From Limnohabitans sp. 103DPR2 (lineage in GTDB: Bacteria > Pseudomonadota > Gammaproteobacteria > Burkholderiales > Burkholderiaceae_C): 64,000 nt of DNA. Position numbers and translations under genes: made by a program. The stretch is from contig NZ_CP011834.1 of NCBI RefSeq assembly GCF_001412575.1, forward strand, positions 930,001-994,000, read 5' to 3'. Of this stretch, positions 7,489 to 15,219 are shown piece by piece. Below the pieces are notes generated by a model, which worked only from the letters and a program-made list of their open reading frames with translations, was not told the DNA's origin and did no database searches. How positions within the stretch are numbered: position 1 is the stretch's first letter; each line of letters begins with the position of its first letter.

Positions 7489-7671
7489 TCACAAGGATTT
7501 GAAAGCAAGCGTAGAAATTGTGTCTCTCGCTTTTGCGAGTTTTTGACGTTCTCTCTCTGCCTTTAAGTTTTTCGCTGCCGCATCCTTCGTTCTTTTTAGT
7601 GCCTCAATTCTTGCCTTTTCAGGCGTCATAGGTCCAATTGGTTTGATTCCTTTTAGTTCATTTATGGTCAT
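7489..7671 (-). CDS. hypothetical small basic protein (60 aa)
   Basis: The minus-strand ATG is preceded by AGAAGGAG at good spacing, which is the main support for this being a real gene. The product is very rich in Lys, Arg and Ala and probably helical, like small nucleic-acid-binding proteins. No known domain. Its promoter region lies between 7672 and 7780. Confidence 0.5.
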   Translation of the reverse strand: MTINELKGIKPIGPMTPEKARIEALKRTKDAAAKNLKAERERQKLAKARDTISTLAFKSL

Positions 7672-7783
7672 AAAAAACTCCTTCTCAACATACTTATCAG
7701 TAAGTCAAAAAGGAGCACGAGTTAGTGAATCTAATTGATTGAATGGTCTACTTGAAAAATTACATAGGTTCGCAGTTCATCAA

Positions 7784-8227
7784 TCACTTCAGAAAGCCTG
7801 CACGGAGTGCACCACTTGTAGCTTCAATTTGTTGATCAAGTTCGCCTTGCTCAACAGCCAATTTTAATGATTCAAGTGCTGTTAGCAACTCATCACCGTT
7901 TGACACTTCAATTGCGTTTTTACCTTTTGCGTCAAATTGGATTTGTTTGCTTCCGTACTTACAGAACAGGTTGATTTTTCCGCTGTCATTGATGTGCCAC
8001 CATTCACGCACTTTTTTAACTGATTCAATGGTCTTGCGTTCACCTGTTTGTTTGTTCACATAGGTTTTCAAGCGAGTGGGAGCGTATGTGCGTCCCTCTT
8101 TTTGTGCTTGAGCAAGTTGAATCTGTTCATAAATCTTGTTGCTCAACTTATTTCTGCGTTGAATCACAGGCGAAATGCCCTGTTTTTTCTTGCTCGCTAC
8201 GAGCTTGAGATTTGAAAGAATGCTCAT
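7784..8227 (-). CDS. DUF6641-like protein
   Basis: 147 aa. The N-terminus MSILSNLKLVASKKKQG, the central EWWHINDSGKINLFCKYGSK and the C-terminal LKLAVEQGELDQQ match my memory of DUF6641, a small protein family found on plasmids and integrative elements. It is basic at the N-terminus and acidic at the C-terminus. It is transcribed divergently from the 8336 gene. Function unknown; family assignment from motif memory. Confidence 0.6.
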   Translation of the reverse strand: MSILSNLKLVASKKKQGISPVIQRRNKLSNKIYEQIQLAQAQKEGRTYAPTRLKTYVNKQTGERKTIESVKKVREWWHINDSGKINLFCKYGSKQIQFDAKGKNAIEVSNGDELLTALESLKLAVEQGELDQQIEATSGALRAGFLK

Positions 8228-8335
8228 TACGATCGTCCTATAAAGTTAATAAGAACTTAACTTTAGTTTCAGAGAAGCTGGGAGAGCAACCTCAATATTT
8301 CAGTCTCCTTTTCTTTGGTTTTACTAAATAAGAGT

Positions 8336-8926
8336 ATGAGACAGTACAACGCAAAAGACATTGAATCTATGTTTAATCAGCACGAGCAACACGTCAGCCA
8401 CGTTGTTGTTGCCCACACATTACATCGCCCTTATGTAGCGAGTACAGATGTGGGACGCTTCAAGCACGTGCGAGCAGATCAGTACATCAAAACAAAGATG
8501 GAGCAGACGAGCAAAGACACAAGACACGCATTGAACTGCTTTTACAAATTACTTTATCCAACTCACTCTAATAGACCAACTCAAAATCCCAATCTCTTTA
8601 AGCCTCTGACATTCGTAACGATTGAAGGGGCAAATCAAACAACTGACAGATCACAAACAATTCACGTAAACATCTCTTTAGGCAACTTACCCGCAGTACT
8701 CACTACAGAAGACATTGAAACACTATTTAGGCACGCTTGGCACGATAAGGCACATCAATCAACTGATGTGAAAGCATACGAATACTACAAAGTAGACGAG
8801 GCTTCACATTGGGCTGGTTACTCATTAAAAGAAGCACAACAAAGCACACGCAAGGCGTGGGACACAAACAGCATTTGGGATGTAAGCAACTGCTGGATTC
8901 CTCACACCGCCCTTAACGCAGACTGA
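8336..8926 (+). CDS. hypothetical protein, weakly replication/mobilisation-like
   Basis: 196 aa from the ATG at 8336; an in-frame GTG at 8315 would add seven residues. The N-terminus contains HTLHRPYVAS and an H-rich stretch; the middle has HVNISLGNLPAVLTTEDIETLF. The general look recalls small phage or plasmid Rep-like proteins that contain His-rich motifs, but no complete HUH or primase motif is present and I do not assign it. It stands alone, followed by a hairpin and a 0.5-kb non-coding stretch. Confidence 0.55.
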   Translation: MRQYNAKDIESMFNQHEQHVSHVVVAHTLHRPYVASTDVGRFKHVRADQYIKTKMEQTSKDTRHALNCFYKLLYPTHSNRPTQNPNLFKPLTFVTIEGANQTTDRSQTIHVNISLGNLPAVLTTEDIETLFRHAWHDKAHQSTDVKAYEYYKVDEASHWAGYSLKEAQQSTRKAWDTNSIWDVSNCWIPHTALNAD

Positions 8927-9461
8927 AGTCACTTTAAGGTTCTTACAAGACTACGAATCGAATGAGGGGTTCGTAGTTCTTTGTCACACTTGAATGATTC
9001 ATACATAGATAAAACACTCAAACATTGAATCAAACAACACACAGAACAAACACAGTGACACATAGTGAACACAGCAAACGAACTGAATCAACTATAGAAA
9101 ACTGTAAGTTGAATAATTGAATACAACACACGATAGAAATAGCAGTACTTAAACGCAATGAATTAAAGCGTCTACAAGCGTAGATTTTTATGGGTTGGGT
9201 ACTTTGGTAGTGGACTTCGCTAACAAACGCTTGTAGGGCTTGTATTTCAATCTGTGTTCTAAAAGCCACAGAAAACTCATAAATACGAAATCAAAGAAAA
9301 ATGCTGAAAAGTGCGGTTGTTCAATTAAGTCGTTGATTTTGAACAAAACAGCATAGAAACCCGCCAGATTGACGGGTTGATTACATAAAGGTTGCTCAGA
9401 CCTAACTTCAGAAATTAAGCTTATTTCAAGTTATTTATTTGATTACGCAAAGGAGCAACAA
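8927..9461 (+). other. AT-rich non-coding stretch
   Basis: 535 bases with no credible gene. It contains an inverted repeat ACTACGAA...TTCGTAGT right behind the 8926 stop (about 8951-8978, terminator-like without a T-run), a long inverted repeat at 9172-9236 (listed separately), and a small CCCGcCAGATTGaCGGG hairpin near 9360. The rest is A/C-rich on the plus strand. Confidence 0.6.
9172..9236. repeat. 10-bp inverted repeat around a 45-nt G/T-rich loop
   Basis: CTACAAGCGT (9172-9181) is exactly complementary to ACGCTTGTAG (9227-9236). The intervening 45 bases are rich in G and T (GGGTTGGGTACTTTGGTAG). It may be a structured RNA or a recombination site for the recombinase gene 225 bases downstream. 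No family is recognised. Confidence 0.5.
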
Positions 9462-10034
9462 ATGTCACAAGCAAAAACATTGAACGAACAGGAAATTAAA
9501 CAGGTACTTGACTATGTGAGTACGAAAAAATATGCCAAACGAGATAGGGCATTGATTCTTACAAGTCATTTGAGTGGAATGCGTGTTGGAGAGATCGCAT
9601 CGCTGACTGTTGGACACGTGTTAGATCAAAATGGAAATATCAAAAATGAAATTCGTTTGACAGCAGAGCAAACGAAAGGGAAACATCCTCGTACTGTGTT
9701 TGTGAGTTCAAAACTCAAAGAGGAACTTGCTAACTACATTCAGTTGATTCGTACAGATGACAAAGAACGGTCATTGTTTCCAACTCAAAAGAATCCTCGT
9801 ATGGGATTCACAGCGAACACATTGACACAACACTATTTGAGTTTGTACAAAGCCGCTGGTGTTGATGGGGCGAGTAGTCACAGTGGACGCAGAACGTATG
9901 CCACATCAATCGCATCACAGGGCGTAGGTTTACGTGTGTTAATGCGTTTGATGGGGCATCGTAATGTGAGCACAACCGCCGTATATATTGACGCTAATGA
10001 CAATATGCTTCGTAATGCGGTTGAACTTGTTTGA
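9462..10034 (+). CDS. compact tyrosine recombinase (catalytic domain only)
   Basis: 190 aa, about the size of FimB/FimE-type recombinases, lacking the N-terminal arm- and core-binding domains. The complete catalytic set is visible: R41 (GMRVGEI), K72 (QTKGKHP), H140-x-x-R143 (SHSGRR), H166 (MGHRN) and Y175 (AVYID). RBS AAAGGAG precedes the ATG. It could invert or resolve DNA within the element, or assist the 466-aa integrase. The nearby inverted repeat (9172-9236) is a candidate site. Confidence 0.88.
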   Translation: MSQAKTLNEQEIKQVLDYVSTKKYAKRDRALILTSHLSGMRVGEIASLTVGHVLDQNGNIKNEIRLTAEQTKGKHPRTVFVSSKLKEELANYIQLIRTDDKERSLFPTQKNPRMGFTANTLTQHYLSLYKAAGVDGASSHSGRRTYATSIASQGVGLRVLMRLMGHRNVSTTAVYIDANDNMLRNAVELV

Positions 10035-10042
10035 GCAATAAA

Positions 10043-10549
10043 TTAGTATTTGTTTGCTAATTTATTAAATATTAAAGATTCAACTTGAAACTCAGCAGAT
10101 ATATCTCTGATTTTCTCGTTGACTTTATCAACATTTACATAAACATCTAAAGTAAAAGAATAATTATTTGTATTTTCTTCAGTAAGTTCAAATACAAAAT
10201 GCCACTTCTGCTCAAAATTATCATTACGCTGAATATTCAGCAAAATGCTATCAGTCGTTAACTTTAATAACTCGTTGATTTCGTCATTTGTGAAAAATAC
10301 TTTAGATAATGACGTAGCCTTCATTGATTCAATCAACTCGTAAGAGTGATAGATTACTCCGCCATAACTTGCTTCTGTGACCCCATCAGACGCTTCATTG
10401 ATATTTGTGTACATACCTGACAAGTCTTCGTCTATGTAATAAGCAATTCTTTTGACATTACGTTTGATGCCACAAGACTCTAATAGTTCATTAGCAAACT
10501 CGTTGAGTTTTTCAGTATTGTTAAGTGTTTGTGATTTGATATTTTTCAT
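10043..10549 (-). CDS. hypothetical protein (168 aa)
   Basis: RBS TAAGGAAA precedes the minus-strand ATG. The product is acidic, Asn-rich, with no membrane segment or known motif, and its codons are very AT-rich. The stop is nine bases from the convergent recombinase stop. The upstream region carries a conserved module ending in the perfect 18-bp palindrome at 10653-10670, shared with the next gene to the right. Confidence 0.55.
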   Translation of the reverse strand: MKNIKSQTLNNTEKLNEFANELLESCGIKRNVKRIAYYIDEDLSGMYTNINEASDGVTEASYGGVIYHSYELIESMKATSLSKVFFTNDEINELLKLTTDSILLNIQRNDNFEQKWHFVFELTEENTNNYSFTLDVYVNVDKVNEKIRDISAEFQVESLIFNKLANKY

Positions 10550-10590
10550 TTGAATTTCCTTATAAATTAAAAGTGATAGTTATTGTCAAC

Positions 10591-10670
10591 ATTGATCTCA
10601 ACACAACAGTTGAGAGATTTCGAGCGATCAAAGTTCTATAAGATCAACTCATCGTTTTTACGTAAAAACG
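10591..10670. promoter_or_regulatory. Conserved upstream module, copy A
   Basis: TGATCTCAAC, then TCGAGCGA at offset 28, then the palindrome CGTTTTTAC at offset 60. The same three blocks occur with the same spacing, within one base, at 11133-11209 upstream of the next minus-strand gene, while the bases between have diverged. A TTGACA hexamer lies just inside the module edge on the minus strand. Confidence 0.5.
10653..10670. promoter_or_regulatory. Perfect 18-bp palindromic operator of E1
   Basis: CGTTTTTACGTAAAAACG is its own reverse complement. Near-identical copies at 11192-11209 and 14501-14518 and a weaker one at 3982-3999 all lie in promoter or leader regions of the element, as expected for a shared repressor or activator site. 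Confidence 0.6.
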
Positions 10671-10713
10671 TGAGACTGGAGTAATGATGGAAAACTTCAG
10701 TCTCACAAATAAG

Positions 10714-11082
10714 TTATGCGAACAGTTGTTCACTCAACTTTGCCATTTCATCCCATTTATCCAATGGAATGTCAAACACACGTGCGGGATTGCTTGGGAG
10801 ATAAACACGAGCGTGTTCTTCACAAGGTTGCCCGCCAATGTGTTTGTGTACTAATGCCATTGACAGAGGCAAATACGCTTTACGCCAGTTGTTACCTGTT
10901 TGCTTTTGAATACGACGACGTTGTGACTTGTTTCCAACATCACTAAGCATTGCCTTGTAGTGCTCGTCAATAACTTCCTCATACTTGCTGTGCTCATCAG
11001 TACTTCTGTTATACCCACGCATAGCACCCGCTACAGCCGCTGTATAAATCTGTTCACCAGTCGCAAAAATTACTTTACTCAT
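10714..11082 (-). CDS. hypothetical protein (122 aa)
   Basis: The start is placed at 11082, where AAAGGAG precedes ATG on the minus strand; the frame is open 22 codons further but without ribosome binding site. The protein contains a basic central segment (KSQRRRIQKQTGNNWRKAY) and a C-terminal part ending in DKWDEMAKLSEQLFA. No family recognised. It shares its upstream module with the 10043-10549 gene, so both are probably under one regulator. Confidence 0.6.
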   Translation of the reverse strand: MSKVIFATGEQIYTAAVAGAMRGYNRSTDEHSKYEEVIDEHYKAMLSDVGNKSQRRRIQKQTGNNWRKAYLPLSMALVHKHIGGQPCEEHARVYLPSNPARVFDIPLDKWDEMAKLSEQLFA

Positions 11083-11132
11083 AAAAACTCCTTTTAAGTT
11101 AAAAAACGACAAAACTTTGTTTGTCAGGAGTG

Positions 11133-11209
11133 ATCTCAACATAGACATTAAGAAGAGTCGAGCGAAGGAAACGAGAAGTTGATCCTTCGCACGTTTTTAC
11201 TTAAAAACG
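11133..11209. promoter_or_regulatory. Conserved upstream module, copy B, with operator
   Basis: TGATCTCAAC at its start, TCGAGCGA at offset 28, and the near-perfect palindrome CGTTTTTACTTAAAAACG at 11192-11209. Layout matches copy A at 10591-10670. It lies between the start of the 10714-11082 gene and the divergent acetyltransferase gene, so it could control both. Confidence 0.5.
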
Positions 11210-11308
11210 AATAAAGGATCACAAAGTTTTTGAATTCGCTCGATGATTTTTGTTAGATCCTCAATGATCCAGTTCACAGTAATGTTGCTGTGAATAAAGG
11301 AGAGATCT

Positions 11309-11854
11309 ATGTTTAACTATGATGTTGAAGTAAGTGTAGTAAGTGATGTAACTTCTGATGTATTTCCACCACTTATTAAAATTAGAGAAATCACAAATAT
11401 TAAGGAAAAAAGAAAGTGGATGGAATATTTTACAAAAGGATATTCAGGCTCAACAATTGGTCTTTATCCTGCTATGTTTAGCGAGATTTGTAGATACTTT
11501 GTAGCGGAAGTAGATGGAAAAGATGCGGGATTTATCAGAATTACAAACTATACGGAAACTTGGAAAAACTATTACGATGGACAAGTATGGAACGCTTCAG
11601 ATGCGTATGTTAAGCAGCCTTACAGAAGTAAATTAGTATTACGTAAATTATTGGAATTTGTAATTGCTAACTGTAATGTGGTAATGGCTCGCTTGGAAAC
11701 AGAGAGGCTTTATAACAAACAGTATTATTATCGAACATTAGGATTTACTTATGCTTGGACAGTTGGTGAGGATGAGCAAATATCAATTGCCGTAATTGAA
11801 AAATTAAAAGAAGCGGCAATAAGAAAAAATATTGACTATAGAAATAGAAAATAA
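11309..11854 (+). CDS. GNAT-like N-acetyltransferase
   Basis: 181 aa preceded by AAAGGAGAG. The middle and C-terminal parts show the GNAT layout: FVAEVDGKDAGFIRI (central strand pair), a degenerate acetyl-CoA loop in QPYRSKLVLRKLL, and YYRTLGFTYAW near the end, the usual Y-x-x-x-GF motif. Substrate unknown. It stands alone, ends in a strong terminator and has AT-rich codons like the element. Confidence 0.7.
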   Translation: MFNYDVEVSVVSDVTSDVFPPLIKIREITNIKEKRKWMEYFTKGYSGSTIGLYPAMFSEICRYFVAEVDGKDAGFIRITNYTETWKNYYDGQVWNASDAYVKQPYRSKLVLRKLLEFVIANCNVVMARLETERLYNKQYYYRTLGFTYAWTVGEDEQISIAVIEKLKEAAIRKNIDYRNRK

Positions 11855-11878
11855 AAAAGCCTCGTAAGAGGCTTTTTT
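11853..11878. terminator. Bidirectional rho-independent terminator
   Basis: AAAAAAGCCTC-GTAA-GAGGCTTTTTT: a perfect stem with A-run and T-run on opposite sides, between the convergent acetyltransferase and methyltransferase genes, so it can stop both transcripts. Confidence 0.9.
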
Positions 11879-11893
11879 ATTGCGTGAAATATA

Positions 11894-13426
11894 TTAAGGT
11901 TTATAGAAAACAAATATTGGTTCGTACTTTCGCCATTTGCCATTGACGATACAAAAATTCTTCATACTTGGCTGTCGTGTTTCTTTTCCAACTTTCATTG
12001 ATGGGCTAACTGCTAAGACCATCTTGAGTTTGCCTTCATATCGCAAACCAAATTCTTTTAGTATCTCAACTGTGTCTTGCTCAAGTGGGTATTGTTTTGA
12101 GCCAACATTTATGTCCGCAATGTTGAAAGCGAGAATGCGATCATTTTTTAGCCATTCTGCCGCAGTCTTCAAAGTTGGTCTAAGAAAGTTGTCACGCCAA
12201 CTGTCATACTCTTTGTACTTTATTGAACTTTGAGTTGGTTCGTTGCTGTAAATCTCAGCGGAGAAGTAGGGCGGTGAAGTGAAAACGAAATCAACTTTAC
12301 CTTTGTACTTTTTGAACTCATCGTTGTTGGCAACATCTTCACTACCACTACAGATGTAAGTGCCTTTGAACTCTTTGCCGTAACGCACGTGACTTTTGAA
12401 TATACGTGCCATATATTCGTAACGAGAGATGCCAAGTTCTTTGATCCAGTTCTCTGTATTTGGATCAGTGCCAATGTAATGAATGGCTCTATCACGCAAA
12501 CTTAACGCACCTAACAATCGTCCGCCAAAGCCCATACTTGGGTCATAGATGACGATCTCTTTTTGATCAACACATCTGTCTGTCGCATATTTGTAAAGCA
12601 GACGGGCGATGGATGAGGGAAAGTTGTTAGGGGCAATGCCAGCACCAAGTTCTAAGTGCCTATAGATGAGTGGCAGTACACGTTTCGCTGATTCATTGAT
12701 GCCGTACACACGAATACGAAAAAGACTGTCGTCACTGACCTTACTCAAGTTCACACCGTTTAGATGGTGCTTCTTCAGCAAGCCTTTCGCTTTGAGTGCC
12801 TTTAGTTCTTTGACGTTGATGCGAGGCGTACGTTTTTCAACTTTGGCAGACGCATCAATCCAAAGACAACGTTGTCCAGTTCCAGTTGCTTCTTCAGTGA
12901 GAATTTCCTCAACTATGCGACGAGCCTCACGTCTTAAATCGCCTTTGAAAGATGTGGGCGGTCTGTAGATTGGAGCAAAGTCATAGAAGCCATCTTCACG
13001 TATACATTTCGTCAACACAGCCAATGTCTTGTCACGTGCTGAATGTTTGGCAAAGAGGTCATACACACTGACGGCTTTACCTTCTCCAACTGTGTCTTGT
13101 GCTTTGAGAATGTTTGGGAAAAAACTGTTGGCTATAGAAACACGAGCACCGTCAATGACGCAATCAAGTTTGCGTGTCTGTTCGTCTTTGAACCACATCT
13201 TGTCTGTATCTACTTTACAGATGCGTTCAAACTCACTACCCATCTCTTCAAGTCTTACACCTGCCTTTGGAGGTTGACCAAATTCATCCCATTGAAGAGT
13301 TACAGCAAAACAAAGTTCATCAACCCAAATCGCAAACTCTTCTTCAGTACAAGTGAATAGTTCGCCAAATGACTTGTTCAGAGGGGACTTGATGAGGTCA
13401 TCATTCTTTGTATAGAAGTACGACAT
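11894..13426 (-). CDS. DNA methyltransferase (TSPPY type)
   Basis: 510 aa. A SAM-binding motif DPSMGFGGRLLGA (about residue 290) precedes the catalytic motif FTSPPYFS (about 385), the order of gamma-class enzymes; S-P-P-Y is typical of N4-cytosine and some N6-adenine methyltransferases. The first half has no recognised domain and may hold target recognition. No endonuclease is adjacent, so it is an orphan or part of a phage-like system. Its start is two bases after the stop of the upstream 351-aa gene, indicating one operon. Confidence 0.85.
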   Translation of the reverse strand: MSYFYTKNDDLIKSPLNKSFGELFTCTEEEFAIWVDELCFAVTLQWDEFGQPPKAGVRLEEMGSEFERICKVDTDKMWFKDEQTRKLDCVIDGARVSIANSFFPNILKAQDTVGEGKAVSVYDLFAKHSARDKTLAVLTKCIREDGFYDFAPIYRPPTSFKGDLRREARRIVEEILTEEATGTGQRCLWIDASAKVEKRTPRINVKELKALKAKGLLKKHHLNGVNLSKVSDDSLFRIRVYGINESAKRVLPLIYRHLELGAGIAPNNFPSSIARLLYKYATDRCVDQKEIVIYDPSMGFGGRLLGALSLRDRAIHYIGTDPNTENWIKELGISRYEYMARIFKSHVRYGKEFKGTYICSGSEDVANNDEFKKYKGKVDFVFTSPPYFSAEIYSNEPTQSSIKYKEYDSWRDNFLRPTLKTAAEWLKNDRILAFNIADINVGSKQYPLEQDTVEILKEFGLRYEGKLKMVLAVSPSMKVGKETRQPSMKNFCIVNGKWRKYEPIFVFYKP

Positions 13427-13428
13427 CG

Positions 13429-14484
13429 TTATGCCTTGTTGTCAAAGCGTGTGACTTCTTTCAGTGCCCTCTGAGCCAACGATTTGATGTTGGGGATGGT
13501 GCTACGGCTTGCCATATCTTTGAGGCGTTTGAGTCCGCCTTTCACATCCTTGCGTTCAGCAACCAAGCGGACCTGCTCCCAAATGTAGAGTTCCTTGTCC
13601 ATACTTGAAAGTTCTGTGAATTGATTGGGCACTTTATTGTCAATACACCACTTCTTCAATTGCCCGCGTGTCACTTGCTCTATCCCAAGTAACGCTCTAA
13701 TCTTTGCCAAGTCCTTGTAATCATCAGGAAGACAAGTACGAATCACCAGCTCATCTTTGATTACGAGTTCAGCCTTGTTCTTTTGGTTCTTGTCCTTCGT
13801 CAGAAAGTGAGCCGCATCTTCAAGCATACGAATTTCCTCGTAACTGATATTCTGTAGCCCTGCCTCAGATTGAGCAATCATTTCACAGGCTTGTTGGTGA
13901 ACAATTTTTCTATGCCACTCAGCGAGTGAGTTGTCCTTGTGCGTATGAGTAATCGTCCCGCCGTACTTAGTAAGAAGTTTTAGCAAGTCCACTTGGAATT
14001 GGTCTGTGTTGGCTGGTGCGGCAATGCTTATGGAGCCAACTTCGTAGGTGATGGTCTTTGGTTTTTTAGGTTCAGCAAACTTGACTTTGGTGGTTGTCTT
14101 TTTGGGCTGGGCTTCTCGTAGCAACTTAGCACTGGCTAGAGTGAAGTTAGGAGTGATTTCGCCGTTCTCTAACTGTTGTACAAGTTGTTTCTCATCTACA
14201 CTTGCGAGGTAGTAGAGTGTGTTGTAGCCGTTGGGCAAGCGTGAGTGGTACGAAGGGTTGCTGAGGACGGGGTTTTCAGCAATTTTGATGAGGAAAGCCG
14301 CAACAGTTGAACTGAAGGGAAGTTCTGCCTCAAGCAGGCTGTAACTAACACCAAGTTGCTCCTTCGCTTGTTTGACCAAGTTCCCAACCTCAATCACACT
14401 TTGAACACTCTTTTGCCACGCAGACTCAATACGAGTACGCCACTCCGCCAACTCTTTTTGACTACTGATGACTATGGTGTTCAT
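13429..14484 (-). CDS. hypothetical protein, partner of the methyltransferase
   Basis: 351 aa, first gene of a two-gene minus-strand operon. The N-terminal 120 residues resemble DUF3102-type proteins (EVGNLVKQAKEQLG, followed by a search for stable helices near AAFLIKIAENP), often seen beside methyltransferases on mobile elements. The middle is Lys-rich (PKKTTTKVKFAEPKKPK), the rest helical. GGAGC precedes the ATG, and the element operator at 14501-14518 lies right behind it in the leader. Function unknown; a DNA-binding or regulatory role is a guess. Confidence 0.65.
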   Translation of the reverse strand: MNTIVISSQKELAEWRTRIESAWQKSVQSVIEVGNLVKQAKEQLGVSYSLLEAELPFSSTVAAFLIKIAENPVLSNPSYHSRLPNGYNTLYYLASVDEKQLVQQLENGEITPNFTLASAKLLREAQPKKTTTKVKFAEPKKPKTITYEVGSISIAAPANTDQFQVDLLKLLTKYGGTITHTHKDNSLAEWHRKIVHQQACEMIAQSEAGLQNISYEEIRMLEDAAHFLTKDKNQKNKAELVIKDELVIRTCLPDDYKDLAKIRALLGIEQVTRGQLKKWCIDNKVPNQFTELSSMDKELYIWEQVRLVAERKDVKGGLKRLKDMASRSTIPNIKSLAQRALKEVTRFDNKA

Positions 14485-14500
14485 TGATGCTCCAAAAGGT

Positions 14501-14518
14501 CGTTTTTACTTAAAAAGG
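14501..14518. promoter_or_regulatory. E1 palindromic operator, third copy
   Basis: CGTTTTTACTTAAAAAGG differs from the perfect palindrome at two positions. It lies in the 5' leader of the methyltransferase operon, about 17 bases before its start codon, and also upstream of the divergent restriction-modification operon. Confidence 0.55.
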
Positions 14519-14595
14519 TAGTAAAGCCAGTCCTCAGACTTTATACTGCTTTGAGGCAATTTTGACCCAAAAACCATCTTGTAGAAAGTGAAGTG

Positions 14596-15219
14596 ATGGC
14601 TGAAACCGTTTACGTGCTCACAAATGAGGCAATGGAAGGTTTGGTAAAGATTGGGCGTACAACGACCAGTGTTGAGCAACGAATACGTGAACTTGACAAC
14701 ACAAGTATGCCTCTGCCGTTTCAGTGTTTTTACGCTGGTGAGGTTGCTAACTCTGCGTTGGTTGAAGGCAAACTTCATCGAATCTTTGCTGACAAGCGAA
14801 TTCGCAACAACAGAGAGTTTTTTCGCATAGACCCTAATCAAGTGCGTGAGGCAATACAGTTGGCTGAATTGCGAGATGTAACACCTCGCTATGACGTTGT
14901 AGTTGACGCTGAAGACGTACAAGCATTGAAAAAGGCTGTTGCGACTGAAGAGAGAAGAACTCGTTTGCGATTCACTGAATTGGGAATAAAGACTGGATCA
15001 GTACTGACATTCCTCAAAGATAACAAGATAACTTGCCAAGTCGTTGCTGACGGGAAAGTTGACTTTGATGGAAAAGTAATGTCTCCAAGTGCTTCAGCTC
15101 TTATTGCTGTAAAGAGATTGGGATATGAATGGGCAGCTGTTAGTGGAAGCGATTATTGGGAGTTTGAAGGTGAAACTCTCACTGCCAGAAGATTAAGAAT
15201 TGAGGATGAACAAGAATGA
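14596..15219 (+). CDS. GIY-YIG (T5orf172-type) nuclease family protein
   Basis: 207 aa. The N-terminal 100 residues match the T5orf172/GIY-YIG layout: VYVLTNEAMEGLVKIGRT (GIY and YIG equivalents), then VEQRIRELD and EGKLHRIFADKRIRNNREFF with the expected Arg and Glu positions. The C-terminal part (CQVVADGKVDFDGK, SPSASALIAVKRLGY, WEFEGETL) resembles RAMA-like domains of restriction systems. It overlaps the methyltransferase start by four bases (ATGA), making it part of the restriction-modification operon. Whether it is an active nuclease or a sensor is not known. Confidence 0.75.
   Translation: MAETVYVLTNEAMEGLVKIGRTTTSVEQRIRELDNTSMPLPFQCFYAGEVANSALVEGKLHRIFADKRIRNNREFFRIDPNQVREAIQLAELRDVTPRYDVVVDAEDVQALKKAVATEERRTRLRFTELGIKTGSVLTFLKDNKITCQVVADGKVDFDGKVMSPSASALIAVKRLGYEWAAVSGSDYWEFEGETLTARRLRIEDEQE

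Noticed and set aside
9030..9269. Open frame of 79 codons on the minus strand in the 8927-9461 gap
   Set aside because: No ribosome binding site, odd composition (Cys- and Leu-rich end), and it covers the inverted repeat; treated as non-coding.
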